DNA of 64,000 bases from Myripristis murdjan. Lineage: Eukaryota > Chordata > Actinopteri > Holocentriformes > Holocentridae. Made by a program: the position numbers and the translations under genes. The DNA is taken from positions 6,462,821 through 6,526,820 of the forward strand of contig NC_043983.1 of NCBI RefSeq assembly GCF_902150065.1. Direction: 5' to 3'. The notes below the pieces were generated by a model. It did no database searches. It saw only the letters and a program-made list of their open reading frames with translations, and was not told the DNA's origin. Positions within the stretch are counted from its first letter, which is position 1. The number at the start of each line of letters is the position of its first letter. Positions 50,149 to 62,165 of this stretch are shown here, one piece after another.

Positions 50149-53100
50149 ATGCCAGAGTCATCCCTTGGTGAGTACATATTAAGAGTGTAAATAATACATC
50201 TATTTGTTCGACATGATGTTAACAGTTGCCTATTGTATGTCACCAGTGGATATTTTGTTACTGTGTTTTTGGTTTTAAGTTGCCATCCATCCCTGGTTTT
50301 AACTTAACCAAAGCACTGCTGTGTTGAGCCGGCTGCAACTGTGTCCTCTCTCCAGGGCTCTGTATCAAGCCTCCTGTGCAGAGAACAGGTTAAATTGACA
50401 CAAATTAAAGATAAAAGCTATTTCTAGATTCTGTGTCATCACTAACTTCAGTTCCAGAAATGTGTTCCTTTGAAGAGATTCCTTTTCTTACAGAGAAAGA
50501 AACCGAAGAAAATGTTTTCTTACTCTTACAAAGTCTGAAGGTGATCCACTTTGCAGCTTATTTCTGGCTCATTTATTTACATGCTGACAGTAATGAATGT
50601 ATTCATGAATAGTTTATTAAGGTAGGCCTGGGTTTACATATGACAGATGAAGGTATTTTCCAAATGTCATTGCCTTCACGGTTCCTGGTATGTAGGGCAT
50701 TATATCATCCTGCTGGTGTTTAGACAGAATGTTGTGGGTTTGATAAAATAGGAACTTTCATGCTCACACCACAGATATTATGACAGATATTAATAGAGAT
50801 TACATGCTGGCACCCCTGCAGAGCAGATGATCTGATTGTGGAGGAGAAATGGCATGACATTTGTGAACACCACACCTCAACAACCATCCATAACAGAAAC
50901 TTCATATTTTGAGTGCAGATACTCCCCGCAGAGTGGATGGTCTGATTAGACTTCTTTTTTCTTAAGTATTAAAAAACATGTTGGGACATTTGTCAGCTCA
51001 AGCATGTCCCCCCTCTCCAGAAATCAAGGACATTTCCGGCAGCTCTTTCAAATGTGGAACATCTCCCATGAGGCAGTTCAGCCAATCATCGCTGCTGCCG
51101 CTGCGAGTGCACAGAAACTCCTACATGCTCAGTGCCTTCTGCACCGAAGACAACATGCAAGAATGTCTATCACACATCAATCAGGTTGGTAAAATTGCAT
51201 GTACCTGTGATGCACAAGTAGCACAGCTACCGATATTTAACTATACTGAAATTTTACAGTGTTTAGCTGTACAGATCCGTTAAGGCTGGTTTTTCTGTGT
51301 TGCGTGCACCACAGCATGAGTGTTCTCTACACATATACATCCCACAAAGTTTGCTACGTAATAAGAATGAGTGTATTATGAAGTGTCCCCCTATATTGTA
51401 AGCACTGCAAACCACACTAAAGCTAGAGCTGGGATTTAAACCAGGACAGATAGGGTAGGAAAAAATAAATTAGCTCCAACTCATCATATCCGTTTTTGAT
51501 TTTCCTTTCCTTTTCTGTTACTTTTCCAGGAGGTTTCTGCCCTTGGTCTCCGACCAGTCTGGACTGAGTCAGGTGGGAGCTCAGAGCTGAATGTCGTGGC
51601 TGTGCTGAACAGCATGTATGACCTGATTCAGCTGCACCGCAAAGGCCTCCGGACCTTGGAAGACATGGAAGTGGAGCAGCTTAAGTCAAGCAGTAATGTC
51701 GACTTCTTGCAGCTCACCAACACCCGGCTAAAGGTGACAAACCTGGTCAACCAGCTGAACCCCACCCATTTATCAGTTGTCAACAAGAGTATATTTTTCT
51801 CACTGTCTATGCTACTCTGTCATCTCAGGAGCAGCTTGAGCTTTCGAAAAGAGAAAACACAGGGCTTCTTGAGAGAGAACGACAGCTACAGCTGAAAGTG
51901 AAGAGCTTGCAGAACTGCTTGAAAAATGAAAAGGAAGAGGTAAAGAGGCATCTGTTCTTTAAGGAAATATGGCAGATAGCTCTGTCGGTCGGTGCACAAA
52001 AACTTCCCCAGCCTTTGGTGGCCACAGTTTTCCGCCCTAGGAGGCTCAAATGTTGCATGGAAGTCAAGTGTGTGTGAAGGTGTGTATTTGTGTTCATATC
52101 AATTGGCCAAAATGGGGCGTTGCAATAGGGGTAGCATTTTGCAAAAAGGTGTGTATCTTCTGCACGGATTCACTTAACATGGCCAAACTTTGTAGAAACA
52201 CACACACATATACACACTCACCACTTTGCCACATCCCTTTTCATAATTCATGGACCAGTTGTCATAGAGCCTTGCAGGATTTGTTATTGGACTTTCTACC
52301 GATGAGGCTGAAATTTGCCATGGAAGTCAAGGAGGTCAAGTGTGTGAGGGTGTGTGTGTGTGTGTGTGTGAATGCATGCATGCGTGTACGTGGTCACAGC
52401 TATTGGCCATTTGAGCTTTTTTGTTTTCAAACCAGCTGAGATAGCTTTACAGTTTGAGCAGTAATGGCTTGTGTGTCACCCTTACCAGGTACAAAAACTT
52501 CAGAACATCATCTCCAGCCGGGCCATCCAGTACAATCATGACATGAAAAGGAAGGAAAGAGAATTCAACAAACTGAAGGAGCGCTTGAACCAACTGCTGG
52601 TAGACAAAAAGGAGAAGAAGCAAGGTTAAATGGAAAATCTCTTATGCCTCATTCTGTGCACTGAGTGACATTTAATATTTAAACACTACTAAGATTTTTT
52701 TTATTTTTTGACGGTTTCACATGCCTTTTCAAACTTCACCTTTTAAATTATGATTCTCTTCTTTGTCACTTTTGCTTTCAGCCATTGAAGTATTAAACTA
52801 CATTGGCAGAGCAGATGGCAGGAGGAGCCTTTGGAAAACTGTGAAGACAGAGGCCAAGTAAGTTTGCTGCTTACGGCTTTATTTCATTAAACAGAGCTCT
52901 GTGACCTTTTCATGAAATGTGTAAACCTAAAATGTCACATTAAAGAATACAGGAGAACAAATTAGTGAAAATTAAAATGCCCTTCTCTGTTTTGAATGTG
53001 AATTTGTACAGTAGCTCCTTTGTCAGTTTTCTAAAGGGCCTGAGCGTAAACAATTAACAGTGTCACTTTAGACGCCAAAGTGATAACACTAATTGTTTTT

Positions 53101-56100
53101 CTCACCCTAAGGCATGAGGAGGAGATGTATAAGACTCTGCTGAGCGACTATGACAACCGACAGAGGGAGCTGGTGCTGGAGAACACAGAGCTGCGCAAAG
53201 TGTTGCAGCAGATGAAAAGAGACATAGTGACCATTCTGAGTTCAAGGAAGCCGACTCCAAAAGGCGAGAAAAATGAAGATGGCATAATACAGGTTAGACA
53301 TGTTTTTTGTTTTTTTTTACCCCTCTTTTCCCAGGTTTCACATTACGCTGTATGATGGCGATTTTTTTTTTCTCCAGCTGTAGACCTATAGCTTTATATT
53401 AACTCTTGCAGTTCATTGTTGTCAGTCCTATAAGGTACTGATAACATTCACATTTAAAGACCCTTATCTCAACATGTAAAATGAAGAGAGCTGTTACCAA
53501 GGGTTAGGAAACACATGTTTTCTTCTGTCTAGAATCTACAAGTCACTTTGTTATTTCACCAGCTAAAATTAGATGGAATTGAAACTAAAAGGGGCTGGTA
53601 GAATAAAGAAACCCACGGCCAAAATGTTTCCGAATTTGACTTGCAGTTGATATTCGTCTGCTCTACCAACAGTACATTGCTAAATTCCCATTGTCACGTC
53701 AGGTGGACTCAGAGGAGGAAGAGGAAGTGTTTGATTCCAGTAAGGAGAGCATAGAGCTGTCCTGTGTACACGCCCGAGAGAAGCTGACCAACAGCATTCG
53801 CCTTCAGTGGAGAAGACTCAAGAGCCACGTTGAGAGACTGGACAGCCAGGGTTGGTCATTTCTAACAATTTTCCTGCCTCTTTTCCATTTAAATCGCCGA
53901 ACTGACGCGATTCTAATGTTAAATGTATTGTGATTGTTCCTCAGCATCTTTAGCGCAGATGGGTGAGAGGACCAACGTAGACGCTATTCCACGGGAGGCT
54001 CACGACGAGGAGATGAACAGGCTAAAACTGGAGATCCAGCAGTGCAAAGACTTCATTCACACACAGCAGCAGCTCCTGCAGGTATGCCTGTAAGAGTCTC
54101 ACAGCAGCTATTTGGAAATGAATCAGCAGGTAAACACAGGTTTTACTAATGACATTAATTAAGGTTCTGTTCCATTTAGGGTTAACAGAGCCAGGGTCCT
54201 GCTATTTCTCATGCAGTTTTACTAAAATGGAACCTCAATGTCATTGGTAACACCTGTGTTTACCCTGCTAGTTCATGTCAAAACACCTGCAGTAAAATAG
54301 GTCTGTTATGCCTAATTTTTAGGCAGACACTTGCATCTGGACCAACTTACCGGAGCGATAGTATAAAACTTAAATTCTCAGATGATACTAACTAAAATAT
54401 CCTGCTGTAAGGAACACAAGTGTCAAAGACAAAGTGTCAGATAGAAAATGATTGAATGTTTGTTTTTGGCTGAGCGTTGGATACTTTGCAATTTTTTACT
54501 ACTATTTCAAATGGTATTTATTTTATGCAGTCAAACTTACTTGATATAACCTGTCTCTCCAGTATTTGTCTGTGTATTGCTACATTAACTCAGAGTAGAG
54601 GTTTAAAAAGCTATTTTTGAATTGTATTCAGGGGGTGTTTTTATTCATGTGTTTTGGAAGATTAACTGATTTGTAGAATTTTCTTTGATACTAAATATTG
54701 TTAGATTTAACTCAGTACATAAATATACAATGCCTGTCATTAAGGTCCAAGCATTTAGCAAACATAGGTTCTGACCAAATTGCAAATTGAGCGATTGGCC
54801 TGATGATGTCGCTAGAGGAAAAGTTATGGGGTCACAAAAATCACCAGGGCTCCTCCTGGGGTAGAGGGGTCATGAGTGTGTCCATCAGATTTACAAAGAT
54901 TTACATAAAAGTTGTATGAGTTATGGTGTTCACAGCCAGGATCTGTGGAGGCAGTCAGCAAGTCCATAATATCTTGTAGTTTCTGGGATAGTATTAAGGT
55001 TAGTAGGTGCGGACCATTATTTGACTGAGGTACACGCCACCTTTAGAAAACTTGACAATAAATTGTGACAGAACCAAATCCTCAGATGTGCAGAGTATGG
55101 TTCGAGTGTTTCAGCTCGGTAACATTTTCTTCCTTCCCTTGTAGCAGCAGCTGAGCTCTCCATGCGACGAGGAGACGGCGTCCCTGCTGAACGACTGCTA
55201 CATGTTGGAGGAGAAGGAGCGCCTCAAGGAGGAGTGGAAGACCCTCGAGGGACAGAGAAAGAACTTGGAGAAGGAGAGAAGGAACTTCACTGAGGCAGCC
55301 ATAAGACTGAGCCATGAGGTGATTTTTCTTTCCTTTTTAATCTGCAAAAATTTGTTCAGAAATTTAATTTAGGGGATTTGACAAGTGTTTGTTGTTTGTT
55401 TAACTTACCATTGTGTACTAAAAGATTGATTGTGCTTTGACCTCTGTGTGGTCAATATTTGGTCAGCTATGGTGCTTTTGCAATGATGTTTAGCCAGGTC
55501 ATGCTATCCTCTGTAAAGATTCCCCTGTGTCAAAGTGTTGGCATGCACTATGAGAAGTTAAATAAAACACTAGAGGTTATTTATATGACAAAAAATGTAA
55601 GTCTTGCATGATGCTGATTAACCCTGGCAGTGTTAAAAAGCCTTATTCTACCCAGTGAGCCTCAGAGGACCACAGGAAATAGTCCCTTTTTATGAATTTT
55701 AGTTGTATTAGTATGGTGGTTGTTGTTGAGCTAATGTGCATGTGGTTTAACTTGCAGAGGAAGGCCTTCGAGGAGGACCGGGCAACATGGCTCAAACACC
55801 AGTTTTTAAACTTGACGCCATTCGCAGACCCAAAGAAACCCCCAATGTCAAAGTCAAAAAGTGCCTTTTCAATAAGTGAGTTTCTGCCCTGGTTTACTTA
55901 GATATCCTGTTTATTCCTAACAATGTCAGAAACACGCTGATCATTAGGATGATATGCACTGTAGTATGTGAAAGTTTTTTTTCATCTGAGTTCCTGCTAT
56001 GGACATTTCCATATCATGTAGATTAGTGTAAATTCACCTGCTTCCTGAGGTGTATTGAATATGTTGCTTATTATAGTATTAAGTTGTGTATTTGCATTGC

Positions 56101-56797
56101 TGTATGTAGATTTTCATTATGATTCTACCGTTCCATACACTGAAGTAGCAAAAATGTTAGTAATACATTTTTCGCCTATACTTTTGAAATTGGCAACATA
56201 TGTTTATGTAACCCCACAATTGTTATGATTTTATTTCTGTAGTATTTATTGTTTCTGATGTTTTGTTGCTTATTTTTATATTTGCGTTGTGTGCTTTTAT
56301 GCTACTCCCTTTTCCCAGGTGCAGCCTATTATTTTACAGCTGTAATGAGCCAATCCCCACACAGGGATCAAATTTTCAAAACTTTCTGTTTATCTCATCT
56401 TGCCTTTACAGCTGAACCGGAGGCTAGTGCAGCGTCGACTTCGGGAAATCTTGACAAATCCCAGTCCCACACAACTTTCTCCACTGCCAAATGTGCCCCG
56501 GTCAAATCACCATCCGCAGCAGACTTGTATCGCACACTTCGCCTTATCCCAGAAAACAGGTACCACCATTAGCACAGTGACCTAACAAGATTCAAGATAA
56601 AAACACGTTTGTGATAAAAACCTGATTGTGTGTAAAATGTACCTTCCAGCACAGCCAAACCAAAGAGAAGAATTTCATGTGTGCAAGAGTCAAGTGTCTT
56701 TCGCAACGGTGATGTCCTGGTCCAGCACAAACAGTGGAACGACAGAGAAGACCCCAGGAGCCACACACCTAATGAGGAAAAGAATAGCTCGATATGA
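50149..56797 (+). CDS. ssx2ip: afadin- and alpha-actinin-binding protein (ADIP/SSX2IP), 13 coding exons
   Basis: Codes a 587-residue coiled-coil protein. In the family it links adherens-junction nectin/afadin to actin and works at centriolar satellites and ciliary basal bodies. Coding exons: 50149-50167, 51021-51184, 51530-51733, 51829-51939, 52489-52624, 52782-52857, 53112-53292, 53703-53850, 53945-54081, 55145-55318, 55758-55875, 56412-56559, 56650-56797. Diagnostic blocks: [118 protein letters not shown]. Most of residues 130-480 is predicted helical coiled coil. The 5' UTR continues upstream of the ATG in the exon starting at 50063. The human protein is 614 residues, and the C-terminal third is the least conserved part. 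An alternative in-frame acceptor at 56319 would lengthen the twelfth coding exon by 31 residues. Confidence 0.95.
52039..52410 (+). repeat. two-unit imperfect direct repeat in ssx2ip intron 5
   Basis: 'gaggctcaaatgttgcatgg' (52039) and 'gaggctgaaatttgccatgg' (52303) both continue 'aagtcaag' with GTGTG-rich DNA and an 'attggcca' block. The unit spacing is about 264 bases. The class is unknown. Confidence 0.55.
54124..54270. mobile_element. foldback MITE with long terminal inverted repeats
   Basis: The left arm (54124-54179) and right arm (54222-54270) are inverted near-complements: GCAGGTAAACACAGGT.TTAC.AATGACATT pairs with its reverse complement at the right end. The total is about 147 bp with a short loop and no coding capacity. 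It lies in ssx2ip intron 10. A lone left arm is found at 12.43 kb. Confidence 0.65.
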
Positions 56798-58180
56798 ACC
56801 CAAAAAGTTGATTCAGTGGCGATACTATCGACACATTAAATGCCATCTGTGGAGTTGCAACCATGCAGCTGAATGGGGAATGCCAAACACTTGAAGATAC
56901 CTTGTGGGACGACTAAATAGTTATCAGTAGTGAAAACCGGAGAGGGGGTTCAGACAGGCCCCAGGTGTTCTGTGTATTGGGTGCTGTGTGACATGAGCGA
57001 TAAGTTGTAATTTATTATTTTTGTTGTTTTTATTAGCTTACTTTTGTATTCTTAGATTTGGTGAACTGTTTTGTATTTATTTATTTGTTTCTGTAAATGT
57101 TGCTTTCCAACTTTGATCATATCAAGAGCAGTAACACAGAGAGCAGTATTTTTTGGCAAGGTGGCTGTAACACATGATCAAACACGGGTAACTGATAACT
57201 GATTGTTTAACTACCCTCACAGCTAGTGTTGCACAGAAAAAATGCTGCCCTGTGTGTTATTGCCTTTGAAGTAATGTTATCATGGTAAAACTTTTGTGAA
57301 CTGGCACAACATTGTAGAATGTAGAATGAAATGCTGCTACACTAAATGCAATAAGAAACTGGGAATAATATACGATATGCTTCTAGGAGTAACCATAGAA
57401 GTGTGCTTAACAAACCACATTTTTTTCCCTATGAATTGTACAGTACTGTTAACTACATTATAAGCAACATTAATGTGACTCATTAGTGAGTGCAGGTAGA
57501 AACAGAAAGGGCGAAAGCAAAATCCTGATGCTATGGATTAGACCACTCTGATATCAATGTGAATTTGAATTCTTCTCAGCATTTTTCTCATAGATATGTA
57601 ATTATCATAGTGGCTTTATACTGACAGATGATGGTCATTCTTACAGTGAGATGTGAAATAATGTACCTGAGACAATCTTATTATATGTATCTGAAACATA
57701 AGTTTGAGTGCTCTGTAGTTACTTTGCATAAAATCCAATTGCATAAATTATGAGCATATTAAGTAACTGATTACTTTTATCAGCCTCTGATGACAAACTG
57801 GGAGTCACTGGCATGAACAGTCCCCTTGAGCAGTGGCTACAGCTGCAAAGACCGACAGGAATGACAGGCCAAGCATTTCAAAACAGAGACCAGTAAGCTG
57901 CAACTTGGGGCAGAAACCCATCTACTCTTAGAGAACAGGAGGTAAGTACTATAATGCAACTTTTTTTTTCTCCCTTAAATCCTGTCTTGCTGACATGTGT
58001 TGCAATGCCAGTGGTCTTGCAGCCTGAGGTGCCAAATCTCACAAAATGAGTCTCTCAGTTGAACTGAGCTACCCTCCTGTGACAGCTTGGTTGCAAGTGC
58101 AGAGTGCAGTGGGGTCTACTGTCTTATTGTGTCCACATCAGAGGAGGTTTCTGTTGCTGACAGCAGGTGAACTACCTCAT
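56798..58180 (+). other. ssx2ip 3' UTR and downstream flank
   Basis: No canonical AATAAA was found near the stop; variant signals cannot be judged. No further gene is visible before the microsatellite at 58.18 kb. Confidence 0.45.
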
Positions 58181-58244
58181 CAAAAAAAAAAAAAATAAAT
58201 AAATAAATAATAATAATAATAATAATAATAATATATATATATAT

Positions 58245-58279
<35 letters not shown>
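58180..58279. repeat. compound A / AAAT / AAT / AT / AC microsatellite
   Basis: Successive runs of A, AAAT, AAT, AT and AC. The AC run abuts and blurs the left end of the Tc1-like element. Confidence 0.95.
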
Positions 58280-58953
58280 TACTCACAAAAAGTTAGGGAT
58301 ATTTGACTTTTGGGTGAAATTTATGGAAAATGTAAAATGTTCACGCTACTGTGATATTATATCATGAAAGTAGGGCATTTAAGAAACAATTTCTTGAAAC
58401 AAAAGCCAACAACAGTGGTGGATATACCGCAACAAAAAATGTCAGTGTCAATAACTTGTCATGTGCCCTTGAGCATCAATTACAGCTTGACAACGACGTC
58501 TCATGCTGTTCACAAGTCGACTTATTGTCTGCTGAGGCATGGCATCCCACTCTTCTTGAAGGGCGGCCCTCAGGACATTGAGGTTCTGGGGTACAGAGCT
58601 CCGAGCCTCTACACGGCGACTCAGCTGATCCCATAGGTTTTCTATGGGATTCAGGTCTGAGAAAGTGCAGGCCACTCCATCTGAGGTACCCCAGTCTCCA
58701 GCAGCCGTTCCCTAATGATACGACCTCGATGAGCTGGAGCATCAAACACCTGATGTGAATTTTGCCGTTAAACTCCTTGTTAGAGAACAGCAACTTGTAC
58801 AAAAAGTACTGAAACACTGAACAGTTGGACATGTGCATTCAGAAGTTTACAGAAGGTCACATTAAGTTCACCTGTAAAGGTTATAATGCATTTTAGGTTC
58901 ATCCTGAAATTTCACCCGAAAGCCGAATATCCCTAACTTTTTGTGAGTAGTGT
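58276..58953 (-). mobile_element. internally deleted Tc1/mariner-like transposon
   Basis: The terminal inverted repeats match over about 28 bases (actactcacaaaaagttagg followed by gatatt at the left; its complement at 58926-58953). TA is present at the right border. On the minus strand a 75-codon frame (58448-58675) keeps the C-terminal end of a Tc1 transposase: FSDLNPIENLWDQLSRRVEA, then EEWDAMPQQTISRLVNSMRRRC. At about 680 bp, against roughly 1.3-1.6 kb for a complete element, the DNA-binding part and first catalytic acidic residues are missing. It is not autonomous. Confidence 0.85.
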
Positions 58954-58954
58954 A

Positions 58955-59172
58955 TTAAACCCATCACTTTTTCAAAAACTGTAAAACTTATTAAACCTAT
59001 CTCCTCCCACAATTTTTGCTCAGATGTCACCAAACTTGCTACAGAGCATCTTCAGACTGTCCTACAGAAACGATGTTCACAGAAAGCCTACAGTGCATCA
59101 AAATGTTTGACTGTAAATGCTACTGTTAACATTTACCTGCAAATTCTTGCTAAATAAATCTTCAATGTTCAT
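58955..59172 (+). repeat. outer direct repeat D1
   Basis: Matches 60073-60320 over most of its length (shared 'caaacttgctacagagcatc' then 'ttcagactgtcct', and 'acctgcaaattcttgctaaa'). It begins directly at the right end of the Tc1-like element. Confidence 0.8.
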
Positions 59173-59316
59173 GAAAAAAATTGACAAAATTGGAGTCAAT
59201 GCAAGAATGGCATTTTTAAACACCAGTTTTTCACTTATGCAGCAAATCAATCTTTTAAAAAAAAACAAATGATCAATATCTCCATGCTGTCTAGATGCAA
59301 TAAGTGTATTTTCAGG

Positions 59317-59575
59317 TTTTTGTCTTAATAACTGGATTTTTGACAGCTGTTTAAAATCTGTCTTTCCATGCATAGATGGCTTCTGCCCTGCATGTCAGTG
59401 ACTGGCTCAGTCAGTTTGTGAAGCTACATGTGAAGTTTTAGCTCAGTGAGATAGAGGTCAGGCCTCGGTGTCGAAGATTGTGAGTTCAAGCCTCAGCTTG
59501 TGCAACATTTCCATGTGTGAAAACTCACCAAACTTTGCAGAAAGGTCCAGTCCCATGCCAGATCATCATTGTAAG
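59317..59575 (+). repeat. tRNA-like repeat module M1
   Basis: Contains an A-box-like TAGCTCAGTGAG (59439-59450) and a B-box-like GAGTTCAAGCCTC (59482-59494) at tRNA spacing. The flanks ('aaatctgtctttccatgcat', 'caaactttgcagaaaggtcc') are shared with module M2. It is tRNA-derived rather than a working tRNA gene: no consistent acceptor stem is seen. Confidence 0.55.
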
Positions 59576-59905
59576 ATTTTTGTCTTGATGACTGATTTTT
59601 TTTTTTTTTTTTTTTTTTTTACAGTGGTCTGAAATCTGTCTTTCCATGCATAGGCGGCTGCTATCATGTGACTGGATCAGTCAATTTGTGAAGCCTCACA
59701 TGAATTGACACTTGCCAATTAGCTCAGTGAGATAGAGCCTTGTCCTTAATGCCAGAGTAAGAAGTTGCAAGTTCAATCCTCAACTGGTGCTAATTCAGTA
59801 ACTATAATCTTCTTTCTTTCTTCTTCCTCCGAGGAAATCCTACTTCTCATGGGTGAAAACTCATCAAACTTTGCTCAAAGGTCCAATCTCATCCCAGATT
59901 GCCTC
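59576..59905 (+). repeat. tRNA-like repeat module M2
   Basis: A second copy, with A box TTAGCTCAGTGAG (59718-59730) and B box-like CAAGTTCAATCCT (59768-59780). It is interrupted by a T run at 59597-59620. Confidence 0.55.
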
Positions 59906-60072
59906 AGCTGCAAATTCAAGCCAATAGTCCTGATGGTGGTGCTACAACAAGTGGCTTAAGTTCAAAACTTTGTAAATTCATAACAAATCAACCTTATGTG
60001 CTACAGCTTTGCATTTTTCATCAAACTGTAGCCCTAATACTAAAACTTTTGTACATTTACACCTATTAAAAA

Positions 60073-60320
60073 TTATTAAGTTCATCACTCTGTTTTTTTC
60101 AAAAAACTGTAAAACTTCTTAAAACTATCTCCTCCTACAATTTTTGCTCAATTAACACCAAACTTGCTACAGAGCATCTTCAGACTGTCCTATACAAATG
60201 ATCTGCACAGATTTTGATTGATCTACAGTACAGAGTCCACAGTGCATCAAAATGTTTGGCTGTAAATGCTACTGTAAATATATACCTGCAAATTCTTGCT
60301 AAATAAATTTTCAATGTTCT
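60073..60320 (+). repeat. outer direct repeat D2
   Basis: Partner of 58955-59172, with small insertions. It closes the block D1-M1-M2-D2. Confidence 0.8.
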
Positions 60321-61940
60321 TATATAGCCCAACTAAATCATCTCTTGACTTTGGTGATAGAGGTTGAAAGTTCAACATTCAGGTTATAGCAGGCAGAATG
60401 AGTGAATCTTATACCTATTCGGTTATTGTGCTGTGTGAATTAAGGTACATGAAAATATTTTATTTTATGTTTTTTTTTTTTTTTGCCTTCCCCGCTGTGT
60501 TATATTTTACAGATGTGTTGTGGTTTCTGTCACTATCTGTGCTTCTCACCTCTGATCTTATGAAATCACTCTCCATGTATGTTATTATCTGGTTTCTGCA
60601 GAGCTTGATAACGAGCTTAACATTTGAATCAGGTGTGTTGGAAGACATGCAGGGTTGAGAAATAGCTTACACGACTCTGCACTTCAGAGAACAGGTGTTT
60701 GTTATTTGACTTAATCAAGCTGACATAAAAGCCCAAGCTGAAGATCCCACTTCATTCAAAGAGGATGTCATTGAAAGAAAATTTAGACAATTTAACAAAG
60801 AAAAAGCAACAGGGAAAAAAAAAAAAAAATCAAACTAAAGCAGACAACACAAAAGAAACAAAAGGTATGTAAACTACTTTTCTTTGGTTTCATGATCAAT
60901 CTTCAACAAATTGAAGTAAAAATCAGTTAATAAGTCACACACTTCTATTTTGCTCTTGGCAGAATCGAAAATGACCACCAAAACCAGATATCTGGATACT
61001 TTCATCATTTCTCAGACATCACTACAAGTGCTGGTGGAACCAAATATTTCACAGGCACTTTCCAACAACAGACAAAGGTGACCCGGTTTGTCTGTTTTAA
61101 ATCAGCAGTGTACAACCAACTTAAAGAATGTGAAAGTAAAAAGTACAATGACTAGAATGTTCTTTATTGTATGTAGAAGTACATTAAACAATTTAATATA
61201 CTGAAATATAATTTGATAGTTTATATACATGTACCATATTGCCTCTTAAGAATTATTAAATACAATGAATTGTATTTCAAAATCTCAAAGGATTGCAGTA
61301 ACCAGGGCCGGGTCTAGGCAGGAATGTATGAGGGGGCACAAATCTTGATGGGGCATTGTGCTCCAGCACCTTTTACCGTGTCTAACTGACAAATTCACTC
61401 ACTAGGATGCGGGACACTGAGCAAGTGCCTTGTAAAGTACTGTGGTCTCAAATGCTTGGCACTTGTGTTATTGTAGTTATTGTTGTTAGACTAACAATAT
61501 TTATTTCATGAACTTGGGTTGCTGTGTGTATGTCCTACCCTCAACCTAAACTGATGGCACTTTGTCAGGCCTCTACCCTAAGACCTGCCCAACTTGGGTG
61601 TCCCTATGAAGACTAGCTTCTGTTGGTATAGCTCTTAAGGTCACTGAGGCACTCAAACCTCCTGACCACAATAAGGTGGCAATCCCTCAGGAGGATGATT
61701 TTGTATTTTTGGTATTTTTTATAATACCCTTAGGAGGATGTTTTTGTATTGTATTTTTTAAATTTTTATAATACCCTTAGGAGGACGTTTTTGTTTAGTA
61801 TTTATTTATTTATTTTAAATAAAATTAAAGAAAAAAAACAAAGGCTATTAGCCTAGACAAAACAAACAACTTAACAGTTCCTTAGGTCTACTGGATGAGA
61901 CCATTAGGCATGTCAAAAACATGTCCAAAACAAAAGCCCA
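60321..61940. other. repeat-poor flank before the Harbinger element
   Basis: Short poly-T and poly-A tracts, and a short tandem repeat at 61683-61800. No gene is supported. Confidence 0.5.
61683..61800. repeat. three-unit tandem repeat
   Basis: Three copies of a roughly 50-60 base unit built on 'ccctyaggaggayg' followed by T-rich DNA (start points near 61686, 61728 and 61781). Confidence 0.6.
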
Positions 61941-62165
61941 GGGGACTGTTCCATAAAAGCAGCTAAAGAAAGCTCCGCTTACGTGATATAGCCTGGCTTG
62001 AATTAGCGTCAACTTTCACTAAAGCCTCAACCCGTTCCACTAACGCGATTCACCTGTGTCAAGTCAACGCTAATTCTAGCCACGTTTTGAAAAAGCCTCA
62101 AGTGTGCGCGTTCACGGGGTACATAAGCAGCCCAAAACAGTTGATTGTCGAAACGAAGATAAAAA

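Noticed and set aside
59437-59510. Functional tRNA gene
   Set aside because: A and B box-like motifs are present, but the arms do not pair into a cloverleaf; treated as a tRNA-derived repeat.
61301-61360. Possible terminus of a DNA transposon ('gggccgggtctaggca', 'gagggggcaca')
   Set aside because: Resembles the ends of some fish elements, but no partner end or internal sequence could be found.
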